Source: Melioribacter sp. (GTDB taxonomy: Bacteria > Bacteroidota > Ignavibacteria > Ignavibacteriales > Melioribacteraceae). From it: 7,839 bases of DNA. The notes beneath the pieces were generated by a model. That model did no database searches. It saw only the letters and a program-made list of their open reading frames with translations, and had not been told where the DNA came from. The position numbers were made by a program, and so were the translations under genes. The stretch is from assembly GCA_016841125.1 (NCBI GenBank), contig JAENZU010000139.1, positions 1-7,839 on the forward strand, given 5' to 3'. Positions 1 to 7,083 of this stretch are shown piece by piece (positions within the stretch are counted from its first letter, which is position 1; every line of letters starts with the position of its first letter).

Positions 1-899
1 AATCGGGGCTGGATATTCCCAACGTGAATACAATTATAGTAAATAGAGCGGATCGATTCGGATTGGCAGAACTACACCAATTGCGCGGTCGTGTTTGGCG
101 TTCCGATAAACAGGCGTATGCTTATTTAATAGTACCGTCTCTTGACACAATCACAAAAAAAGCTGTTCGCAGACTGCAGGCAATTGAAGAATATACAGAG
201 CTTGGAGAAGGTTTTAATTTGTCTATGCGCGATCTGGAAATACGAGGCGCGGGTAACTTGCTCGGCACCGAACAAAGCGGTGCGATCGATACGGTTGGTT
301 TTGATCTCTATGTGAAAATGCTGGATGAAGCAGTTGAAGAATTGAAGCAGGATGAATTCAGCGATATCTTTAAAGAACTTCCGAAAATAACCGAACGATC
401 CGAACCGACTATTGATACTTACTTTGAAGTGGGAATTCCAAATTCATATATGCCCGATCAATCGGACAGACTCAGTTTTTATACCGCACTCTTTTCAATG
501 ATGCGGATTGAAGAACTTGATGAGATACTTGAAGAGATGGAAGACCGGTTTGGTAAAATACCGGTTAATGTACAGAGGCTTATTCAAACTGCAGTACTTC
601 GATACTATGCCTCGATAGCACTATTTGAAAGGATAGTTATTCAGCGAAATAAAATTACTATAATTCTACCAAAGGCAGAAAGGGAAGAGTTTTACAAAAA
701 TAAATTTACCGGACTGCTGCAATATATTTTGGATAACTACAAAAAAGATGTTCAATTTAAACAGACAGATAAAGCAATGAAGCTTGATATGATTAATAAA
801 TTTACTGCACCCGAAAAATCGATGGAGTATTTAATGGAATTCTGCAAAGTTGTTATTAAAGTTACGAGTGAAGAATCTTCTCCTGCAGAAGTCAATTAA
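1..899 (+). CDS. mfd: Transcription-repair coupling factor Mfd, C-terminal part (5' end outside window)
   Basis: Mfd is a cytoplasmic SF2 DNA translocase that pushes stalled RNA polymerase off damaged DNA and recruits UvrA for excision repair. The reading frame is open from the window edge (first full codon at position 3), so this is the last ~299 residues of a protein that is normally about 1,100-1,200 aa. The first residues, SGLDIPNVNTIIV, and the following QLRGRV-RSDKQAYAY are the end of the RecG-like helicase core, including motif VI. RDLEIRGAGNLLGTEQSG is the TRG translocation motif shared with RecG. The remainder, with NSYMPDQSDRLSFY and EEMEDRFGKIP, matches the C-terminal regulatory domain (D7). 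The GTG at 24 is internal and not the start. Oddity: the usually invariant second Gly of motif VI is Trp (TGG, 96-98), one base from a Gly codon. The identification itself is secure. Confidence 0.96.
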   Translation, partial: SGLDIPNVNTIIVNRADRFGLAELHQLRGRVWRSDKQAYAYLIVPSLDTITKKAVRRLQAIEEYTELGEGFNLSMRDLEIRGAGNLLGTEQSGAIDTVGFDLYVKMLDEAVEELKQDEFSDIFKELPKITERSEPTIDTYFEVGIPNSYMPDQSDRLSFYTALFSMMRIEELDEILEEMEDRFGKIPVNVQRLIQTAVLRYYASIALFERIVIQRNKITIILPKAEREEFYKNKFTGLLQYILDNYKKDVQFKQTDKAMKLDMINKFTAPEKSMEYLMEFCKVVIKVTSEESSPAEVN

Positions 900-1163
900 T
901 GAGAGTATTAAATAATCGAGATTATTGAACTTCAGAATTTAGTTCTTAAAAATGTTGTTGATGAAATTAACCGTAATCAAGGAGTGCCGGTATCGTTTAA
1001 CAGCGTGATGCTTGAAAAGAAAGAAGAGAATAAATTTACTGGGAAGATTCAATTGTCTGAATCGAGCCATATATGGTATTTGGATATTACCGTTTGGATT
1101 GAGGGAAAAGAGATCTATTGGCAGATTGATGATCACGCTGCCTATTCATTTGAACTAACATAA
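899..1163 (+). pseudogene. Small unidentified gene behind mfd, apparently frameshifted
   Basis: An ATG at 899-901 shares its A with the mfd stop codon (TAATG), the usual arrangement of translationally coupled genes. It reads MRVLNNRDY and then stops at 926-928. One base further on, the +0 frame is open from 912 to TAA at 1161-1163, about 83 codons: IIELQNLVLKNVVDEINRNQ, then a segment with GKIQLSESSHIWYLDITVW, ending AAYSFELT. That stretch has no ATG or GTG near its beginning (first GTG at 984, first ATG at 1008), so it has no good start of its own. Dropping one base around 909-918 would join the two parts into one protein of about 86 aa starting MRVLN-EIIELQN. The amino-acid mix is acidic with several Trp and Tyr and looks like a folded small protein, but I do not recognise the family. 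It could be a sequencing error, a real pseudogene, or a gene with a rare ATT/ATA start. Confidence 0.55.
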
Positions 1164-1165
1164 CT

Positions 1166-1267
1166 CTCAAGGTATTGCAGCATTTCAGATCTAAACTACT
1201 TGAAGGTTTTTACTTATTATACCTTCAAGGAAACAAGTGCCCGGATATAATTTTCATACCTTGAAGG
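1166..1267. repeat. Cluster of four CCTT(C/G)AAGG-type short palindromes
   Basis: The gap after the mfd unit contains four versions of one short motif. These are CTCAAGGTAT (1166-1175, reverse form), CTTGAAGGTT (1199-1208, reverse form), ATACCTTCAAGG (1219-1230) and ATACCTTGAAGG (1256-1267). The last two 12-mers differ at one position and begin 37 bp apart. CCTTCAAGG and CCTTGAAGG are each palindromic around the centre base and are reverse complements of each other. They may be operator-like sites, remnants of a small dispersed repeat, or pieces of RNA hairpins. The spacing is irregular, so they do not form a regular array. Confidence 0.5.
1199..1229. terminator. Hairpin between convergent units, possible terminator
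   Basis: CTTGAAGGT (1199-1207) pairs perfectly with ACCTTCAAG (1221-1229) across a 13-base AT-rich loop. It lies between the plus-strand unit ending at 1163 and the minus-strand unit ending at 1340, where a bidirectional terminator would be expected. No T-run follows the stem on either strand, so intrinsic termination is uncertain. It may simply be a folded transcript end. Confidence 0.35.
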
Positions 1268-1284
1268 AAAACGATCCTTTTTCA
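1264..1284 (+). terminator. Weak plus-strand terminator candidate
   Basis: AAGGA (1264-1268) and TCCTT (1275-1279) form a five-pair stem with a six-base loop. It is followed by TTTCATTTATT, the nearest thing to a T-tract in this gap. It would end the mfd transcript about 100 bp after the small gene. The stem is short and half AT, so support is weak. Confidence 0.25.
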
Positions 1285-1294
1285 TTTATTGTAA

Positions 1295-1332
1295 ATCTGT
1301 GAATATCCGTTAAATCCGTGTCATCCGCGTGC
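1295..1332. repeat. Degenerate 9-10 bp tandem repeat (ATCCGTGTN-like)
   Basis: Four head-to-tail units are visible: ATCTGTGAAT (1295-1304), ATCCGTTAA (1305-1313), ATCCGTGTC (1314-1322) and ATCCGCGTGC (1323-1332). On the minus strand they read as ACGGAT-type units (GCACGCGGAT, GACACGGAT, TTAACGGAT), directly downstream of the last gene of the minus-strand array. I recall similar ACGGATTTAC/ACGGATGAAC strings as non-coding repeats between genes in many unrelated bacterial genomes. Their function is not known to me. The period and unit similarity are directly visible; the wider distribution is from memory. Confidence 0.6.
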
Positions 1333-1339
1333 TATTTTT

Positions 1340-4195
1340 TTATTTCAAAAGCATTAATTTTTTAACTGTCTGAAATCTTCCCTCTGCTTCAAACCGGAGA
1401 AGATAAACACCGCTTGCCAATCCGTTTCCGTTAAATCCAATTTTGTGCGGACCGGGCAGCAGCTCTCTGTTCAGCAGCGTTTTTACTTCTCTGCCGAGAA
1501 TGTCGTAAACCTTAACTACTGTGCGGAGTGATGCTTTTCCTATCCCTTCAATCACCGGCAGATTGAATTCTATCGTAGTAGAAGCATTAAACGGATTGGG
1601 ATAATTATTCGAAATGCTGAACTCATTAGGGAAAAGATTTTGATTCTGAGAATTTAATTTGGGGATTTCATTGAAATAGTAATCAACCAATTCCGGTGCT
1701 TTCTCTTTTAATTTGGTGAGGCTGTTTAAATTGTCGGTTCCTCTCGCCATGTAAATAGCATAAACAACTTCCTGCGTATCTCCCGGCGCCATTGTGAAAG
1801 GACCGGAAGACATCATGTGTCTTCTATCACCTTTACGATAAGTTCTGAAAGGTGATCCTTCATACCAACCGGTTTTTCCAACAGGATCTCCACTTAAACC
1901 AAATGTGGAGGTATTGTTTGAGGAGGGATCAATCATTGATTCACCAAACCAAGTTAGTCCTTGCATTTGATTATATGTTTGTAGCGAACCCTCATATATC
2001 CCTAAATCAGCATCAGCATAAAGGTATGATTTATCGAAAAACATATAAGCGGTCATTTCTAGATTTTTATAACCGTAAATCCAACTGTTATTAAAGAATG
2101 CAGAGTCACTGGACATACTCCTTACTTTTGGTCCTTGAATCAGCAAATGTCCAAGTGCCGGAGGAGGAGTGCCATAATGACCTTCATCATCATTATCTCC
2201 GTTGTAGATATAACTAAGACTCAATGTTGTATCGCAGCCCACGAAATCATCATTGGCATTACCGAGATCATCATCCATCCAATAGGATATATAAACATCC
2301 TCAAAAGCTTTGCCGCTTTTGTTTATTATTTTTACCTTCTTAAATACAGCATCCTCAACCAACATATCATCACTTGCGAACACTATTGTTTGGAATTCGA
2401 GTCCCACCGGTGGAGAACCGTAATGAAACTTAGTTCTACTTGAGTCGAGATCATTCGCTACATAAAATAGCACTTCATCACCGATCATGGCGGGAGTGTC
2501 AACATTGCGAGTAAACTTGCCGTCCCCGTTTACGTCCCACCAGGGTGCTCCTTTTTCGACCGGCCAATTATCATACATTAATTTATATTTCAATTTTTCT
2601 GCATCAGATGCAGTATCAGGTTCATCTTTCTTTATCTTAAATAATTGGTGAGCCGGATCGAGGGGGTCGGATGGAGTTCCGTCTTCATTTATTGATCCCG
2701 GCTTCCAACTGTATCTATAAGTTGCACCATTAACTCTAACTTCACTATTTACTTTTCCGCCTATTAAAATTCCATCGGTGAAAATTGAACTTTTCGAAGA
2801 TGTAGTAGTATTCTCTCTAACAGGCCAATAAAAACCGGAATCATCCGTGATGGGATTATGTGCACTCATTCCGTTATTACCCATCCACATCTTTACATTG
2901 TTTGCGGCTATGTAGTCTTGTCCTTGATAGAATAGAATAGAAAACAATGAGTCACTGGTATCGTATAACCCGGAGTCATCTGAATCCGATACTTTAAGTA
3001 AGCATTTATCCGAAAAATTTAAAGGAACTATATAGTAAAAGAAATTTCGGTTGGGCAAATTAGTCGCCAAATTTTTCCAATCAGAACCTCCATTTAATGA
3101 TATATCTATATTTACAGAATCAATATTAACCGAATGCCATTTAAATCGCTCTCCGGGAAAATTGATTAATTTTTCTCCGCCATTTGGTTCTACGAGCTCT
3201 ATGGATTTATTTGAATCATTGAGCTTTATAATATGAATTTCGTATGCCCCGTATTTTCCTGCAATCACAATTTTATTGTCTAATGTAATTTCAATTGCCC
3301 TTGGATTAAAATCAAGGGAGATTTTGTTTATCGTATTACCAGATAGTGATTTTATAATTAGTTCTTGAGGATTTTTATTTAGCAGATAAAATTCATTATT
3401 TTTTTGAACACCGGAAACAATAGTACCTGAGTCCGAAGGTAATTCCGAAAGTATTTCTCCGGTTGTACTCAATCTATAAATACGTTTACCGGCAGCAATA
3501 AAGCTCCCGTCACTTAAGGGAAATAAAGTATTTATTGAAGAATCCCATGAAAGTGCCTGCTGCCAAAGCAGATCTCCGGCAGCTGAAATTCCGATCACAA
3601 TATCATCTGTTGATAACACAAATAAATTTTGGTTTATCTCTGAAAAAGAAATATTATCATTCGGATTTAAAGTTACGTTAATATTTTTTATCTGAAGTAA
3701 CTCACCGTTGGTTGAGAAGTAATAGATCAGTGCCAGATCATTCTCAATATCTAAAAAAACAGCAAGAAGGTTATTATCTGAGAGCTGTTCGGTTCCAGCA
3801 GTTGAAATTAATGCCTTACCGGAATTATATTCCTTTGCCCACAGTGATTCTCCGTTCGCATCAAATTTGCGAATTATTATGCTGGAATCTCTAGAGCCGG
3901 TAAATATTATATTTCCATCATTTAAGGACTCTATATATTTTCTTTTGGGATGATTAAATAAATATAATCCGTATTCGAAAGTATTATTCCATAAAAGATT
4001 TCCATCAGAATCCAGATTAATTAAAGCAAATTCATTAAGGGACTTAGACCCAAATGCAATGTACCCGCCATCAGGGGTTTGCTCAAAATATTGAAGGTCC
4101 TTCATCATATTCTGAAGTCTTTTGTAAAAAGTCTGCCCATGTAAAAATTGTGCAGCAAAAATAATTAAGAATATTAGAGTAACTATCTTTCTCAT
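1340..4195 (-). CDS. Giant secreted propeller protein with T9SS sorting domain, array copy A (last gene)
   Basis: 951 aa. Residues 1-21 are a signal peptide (MRK, a hydrophobic run, then QFLHG-Q), so export to the periplasm by Sec is expected. Residues ~37-328 hold about seven repeats of the form DGGYIAFG...LINLDSDGNLLW, spaced roughly 40-50 residues, a likely seven-bladed beta-propeller. Residues ~334-420 are an Ig-like domain starting EPNGGEKL and containing VNIDISLNGGSDWKNL. Residues ~425-845 are a conserved module of unknown function (NNGMSAHNP, DDDLGNANDDFVGCDT, YGTPPPALGHLLIQGP, SSGPFTMAPGD) that includes a possible calcium loop, DVNGDGKF, at 554-561. Residues ~856-951 are the T9SS type A sorting domain (NYPNPFN, KVYDILGREV, GVYLLRF, final KKLMLLK), so the protein is probably secreted or surface-anchored across the outer membrane. 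The gene starts 10 bp after copy B with a GAGGT ribosome site and is the only copy ending in TAA. Its function is unknown. Confidence 0.93.
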   Translation of the reverse strand: MRKIVTLIFLIIFAAQFLHGQTFYKRLQNMMKDLQYFEQTPDGGYIAFGSKSLNEFALINLDSDGNLLWNNTFEYGLYLFNHPKRKYIESLNDGNIIFTGSRDSSIIIRKFDANGESLWAKEYNSGKALISTAGTEQLSDNNLLAVFLDIENDLALIYYFSTNGELLQIKNINVTLNPNDNISFSEINQNLFVLSTDDIVIGISAAGDLLWQQALSWDSSINTLFPLSDGSFIAAGKRIYRLSTTGEILSELPSDSGTIVSGVQKNNEFYLLNKNPQELIIKSLSGNTINKISLDFNPRAIEITLDNKIVIAGKYGAYEIHIIKLNDSNKSIELVEPNGGEKLINFPGERFKWHSVNIDSVNIDISLNGGSDWKNLATNLPNRNFFYYIVPLNFSDKCLLKVSDSDDSGLYDTSDSLFSILFYQGQDYIAANNVKMWMGNNGMSAHNPITDDSGFYWPVRENTTTSSKSSIFTDGILIGGKVNSEVRVNGATYRYSWKPGSINEDGTPSDPLDPAHQLFKIKKDEPDTASDAEKLKYKLMYDNWPVEKGAPWWDVNGDGKFTRNVDTPAMIGDEVLFYVANDLDSSRTKFHYGSPPVGLEFQTIVFASDDMLVEDAVFKKVKIINKSGKAFEDVYISYWMDDDLGNANDDFVGCDTTLSLSYIYNGDNDDEGHYGTPPPALGHLLIQGPKVRSMSSDSAFFNNSWIYGYKNLEMTAYMFFDKSYLYADADLGIYEGSLQTYNQMQGLTWFGESMIDPSSNNTSTFGLSGDPVGKTGWYEGSPFRTYRKGDRRHMMSSGPFTMAPGDTQEVVYAIYMARGTDNLNSLTKLKEKAPELVDYYFNEIPKLNSQNQNLFPNEFSISNNYPNPFNASTTIEFNLPVIEGIGKASLRTVVKVYDILGREVKTLLNRELLPGPHKIGFNGNGLASGVYLLRFEAEGRFQTVKKLMLLK

Positions 4196-4208
4196 AAATT
4201 TAACCTCA
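4196..4208 (-). promoter_or_regulatory. Stop/ribosome-site/start junction between array copies B and A
   Basis: Read on the minus strand, the junction is TGA GGTTAAATTT ATG. The stop codon of copy B is part of a GAGGT Shine-Dalgarno-like site, which lies seven bases before the ATG of copy A. This fixes the start of copy A and implies translational coupling in one transcript. It is almost the same as the junction at 7071-7083. Confidence 0.75.
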
Positions 4209-7070
4209 CTTCAAAAGCATTAATTTTTTGATTGTCTGAAATCTTCCCTCGGCTTCAAACCGGAGAATGTAAACCCCGCTTGCTAATCCGTTTCCGTTGA
4301 ATTGAATTTTGTGCGGACCGGGCAGCAGCTCTCTGTTCAGCAGAGTTTTAACTTCTCTGCCAAGTATATCGTAAACTTTTACTACTGTGCGGAGTGATGT
4401 TTTGCCTGTCCCTTCAATCACCGGAAGATTTAATTCTATTGTCGTTGAAGCGTTGAACGGGTTCGGATAATTATTCGAAATGCTGAACTCATTTGGAAAT
4501 AGATTTTGATTTTGGTTATTGAGTTTCGGTATTTCGTTGAAATAGTAGTCAATTAAATCGGAGGCTTTTTCTTTCAATTTAGTAATGCTGTTTAAGTTGT
4601 CGGTTCCTTTTGCCATGTAAATTGCAAAGACAACTTCCTGCGAATCTCCAGGCGCCATTGTGAAAGGACCGGAGGACATTAGATATCTTCTATCCCCAGG
4701 CCAGGGTGCATATCCTGGCCAACCGGGACCATCATACCATCCTGTTCCTCCAACGGGATCCCCATAGAGAAAATATTTTGATTGGTTTCCTGTAATTGGA
4801 TCTATTACCGGGTCACCATTCCAAAGATTACCCTGCATTTGGTCATAAGTTTGTAGTGAACCCTCATATTTTCCTAAAGCTGCATCAGGATAGGTTTGTG
4901 ATTTATTAAAAAACGTATACGCTGTCATTTTTAGATTTTTATAACCGGAAATCCAATTGTTATTAAAGAATGCAGAATCACCGGAAATACCCGGTACTTT
5001 TGGTCCTTGAATTAAAAGATGACCAACTGCCGGAGGAGGAGTGCCATAATAACCTTCATCATCATTATCCCCATTGTAAGTATAACCAAGGCTTAGTGAA
5101 GTATCGCAGCCCACGTAGTCATCACCTGCATTGCCGAGATCATCATCCGTCCAGTAAGAAATGTAAACATCTTCGAATATTTTACCGCTTTTGTTTATTA
5201 TTTTAACTTTCTTAAATACAGCATCTTCAACCACCGGATCGTCACTTGCGAAAACTGTAGTTTGGAATTCGAGTCCGACCGGAGGAGAGCCGTAAAGAGA
5301 TTTGGTTCTATTTGAATCGAGGTCATTTGCAACGAAAAACAGAACTTCATCACCTATCATTGCGGGCTTATCAACATTGCGGGTAAACTTTTCGTCCCCG
5401 TTAACATCCCACCAGGGTGCACCTTTTTCAGCAGGCCAATTTTCATACATCAATTTATATTTTAACTTTTCCACATCGGATGAGTTGTCCGGCACTTCTT
5501 TTTTAATTTTAAATAATTGGTGAGCTGTATTAAACGGATCAGAAGGTGTTCCGTCTTCATTTATTGACCCAGGCATCAAACCGTATCTATAGCTTGCACC
5601 ATGAACTCTAACCTCTCCGTTAATTTTCCCGCCAATCAAAAAGCCATCGGAGAAAATTGAAGCTGTTGACCATGGAGCAGCATTCTCTCCTCCGGGCCAG
5701 TAAAAACCTGAATCATTCGAATAAGGGTTGTGCGCACTCATTCCATTATTGGCCATCCACATTTTTACTCTATTTGCTTCAATGTAGTCTTGTTCTTGAT
5801 AGGTTAAAATAGAAAATAGTGAGTCACTGGTATCGTAAAAACCGGGATCAGAGGAATCCGATACTTTTAGTAAACATTTATCTGAAAACATTAGTGGAAC
5901 ATTATATCCAAAGGAATTAATAAAATTCTGATAATTAGTAGCCAAATTCTTCCAATCAGAACCTCCATTAAAAGAAATATCTATATTGACAGAATCAAGA
6001 TTAAACGAATTCCATTTGATTTGGGCCCATGAATTATATAATAATTTATCTCCACCATTGGGAAATGTAATATCTAACAGCTTATCATCTTCATTGAGTT
6101 TCAACAATAATAAATATTGAAAATCATTGGCTGCCAATAATAATTTATTATCGTAGGATACATTGATTACTGCACTGGAATGATCAAAAAGTATTTCCTT
6201 TATTTCATTCCCCAACTCATCGGTTATTAAAAGCTTAATGGGAGTTCTTTTTAAAAAATAATACGAGTTGTTTTTCGCAATACCGGCAAATATTTCATCG
6301 CTTGTTAAAGGTAATTCCGATTGAATTTCGCCTGATGTATTGAGTATATGAATCAATTTACCCACTGCTACAATGTTTCCAACTGAATTGGGAAATACAG
6401 TATTAATTCTATACTCTAAATTTAACTTTTGCCAGAGAAGATCTCCTGAGGATGAAAAGGCATATAGTCCCTTGTCGGTTGCCAGTAAGTATAAATTGGA
6501 ATTTATTTCTATAAATTTTATTCGATCAAAGGAAGAAATACTTATTGAGAAGTTCTTTGTTCGATGAATATTCCCGTCGGGAGAGAGTATATTTAAAACT
6601 CCGAAATTCTTGCCGTGAATTACGGCAGTGGTTATTATATTCCCATCTGCGGTTTGTTCAACACCGGCTGATATAGGAGTGTTTTCATTAGAAAAAATTT
6701 CCCTAAACCAAATTAAATCACCACCTTGATTAAATTTTCGAACTGTAAATAAAGATTCACTAGTACCTGTAAGTATGACAGACCCATCTCTTAGTATTTC
6801 GATATTCTTTCTCTCTGACCTTATATGAGGTGACCTGAAGGCATTACGCCACTGCAACTTTCCTTTCGAATCAAATTTACAAAGCACTAAGGAGTCAAAA
6901 CCCCCTAAGGTAGTCAAGTATCCACCGCTTATGAAATAACCGCCGTCGTTTGCTTGTTCAATGCAATAAACATCATCCATTAAGTTGTAATGGGTTTTGT
7001 AAAGTGTCTGCCCACACAAAAACTGAGCAGCAATCATAATTGATAATATCAACGTAATTGTTTTTCTCAT
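4206..7070 (-). CDS. Giant secreted propeller protein with T9SS sorting domain, array copy B (middle gene)
   Basis: 954 aa, with the same domain order as its downstream neighbour. There is a signal peptide at 1-21 (QFLCG-Q). About seven blade repeats lie at ~37-328, for example DGGYFISGG...LCKFDSKGKLQW, RDGSVILTG...RKFNQGGDLIW and SNLYLLATD...AFSSSGDLLW. An Ig-like domain (FPNGGDKL) spans ~335-421, the conserved module ~426-848 and the sorting domain ~859-954. The propeller is only roughly one third identical to that of copy A by eye. In contrast, one sampled 100-residue block of the module differs at 12 positions and the last 96 residues differ at 6. The possible calcium loop reads DVNGDEKF here, with the Gly lost. 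Residues 747-799 (NLWNGDP...GWPGYAPWPGDRR) resemble copy C more than copy A. Tight 10 bp spacing on both sides indicates an operon. Export and surface display follow from the signal peptide and sorting domain; ligand or enzymatic role is unknown. Confidence 0.93.
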   Translation of the reverse strand: MRKTITLILSIMIAAQFLCGQTLYKTHYNLMDDVYCIEQANDGGYFISGGYLTTLGGFDSLVLCKFDSKGKLQWRNAFRSPHIRSERKNIEILRDGSVILTGTSESLFTVRKFNQGGDLIWFREIFSNENTPISAGVEQTADGNIITTAVIHGKNFGVLNILSPDGNIHRTKNFSISISSFDRIKFIEINSNLYLLATDKGLYAFSSSGDLLWQKLNLEYRINTVFPNSVGNIVAVGKLIHILNTSGEIQSELPLTSDEIFAGIAKNNSYYFLKRTPIKLLITDELGNEIKEILFDHSSAVINVSYDNKLLLAANDFQYLLLLKLNEDDKLLDITFPNGGDKLLYNSWAQIKWNSFNLDSVNIDISFNGGSDWKNLATNYQNFINSFGYNVPLMFSDKCLLKVSDSSDPGFYDTSDSLFSILTYQEQDYIEANRVKMWMANNGMSAHNPYSNDSGFYWPGGENAAPWSTASIFSDGFLIGGKINGEVRVHGASYRYGLMPGSINEDGTPSDPFNTAHQLFKIKKEVPDNSSDVEKLKYKLMYENWPAEKGAPWWDVNGDEKFTRNVDKPAMIGDEVLFFVANDLDSNRTKSLYGSPPVGLEFQTTVFASDDPVVEDAVFKKVKIINKSGKIFEDVYISYWTDDDLGNAGDDYVGCDTSLSLGYTYNGDNDDEGYYGTPPPAVGHLLIQGPKVPGISGDSAFFNNNWISGYKNLKMTAYTFFNKSQTYPDAALGKYEGSLQTYDQMQGNLWNGDPVIDPITGNQSKYFLYGDPVGGTGWYDGPGWPGYAPWPGDRRYLMSSGPFTMAPGDSQEVVFAIYMAKGTDNLNSITKLKEKASDLIDYYFNEIPKLNNQNQNLFPNEFSISNNYPNPFNASTTIELNLPVIEGTGKTSLRTVVKVYDILGREVKTLLNRELLPGPHKIQFNGNGLASGVYILRFEAEGRFQTIKKLMLLK

Positions 7071-7083
7071 AAGTTTAACCTCA
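7071..7083 (-). promoter_or_regulatory. Stop/ribosome-site/start junction between array copies C and B
   Basis: The minus strand reads TGA GGTTAAACTT ATG, differing from the B/A junction by one base. The GAGGT site overlaps the stop codon of copy C and lies seven bases before the ATG of copy B. This supports that start and one shared transcript. Confidence 0.75.

Noticed and set aside
939..1136. 65-codon open frame on the minus strand behind mfd
   Set aside because: It lies antisense to the plus-strand 912-1163 frame, which has better protein-like composition and sits in coupling distance of mfd. The minus-strand product has no recognisable features or ribosome site.
1166..1267. CRISPR-like array from the repeated CCTTGAAGG motifs
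   Set aside because: The units are only 9-12 bases, appear in both orientations and have irregular spacing, with no cas genes nearby.
1852..6567. Several 60-102 codon plus-strand open frames inside the giant genes (1852-2094, 2135-2443, 3051-3236, 3712-3894, 4970-5206, 5302-5523, 6373-6567)
   Set aside because: All lie antisense within clearly coding paralogs, have unusual compositions (runs of His, Arg or Ile), and are not preserved at the same place in the other copy.
7011..7019. Lipoprotein signal (Cys in QFLCG) at the start of copy B
   Set aside because: The residues before Cys do not fit a lipobox, which needs a small residue directly before Cys. Copy A has His at this place, and the sorting domain implies T9SS export after ordinary signal peptide cleavage.
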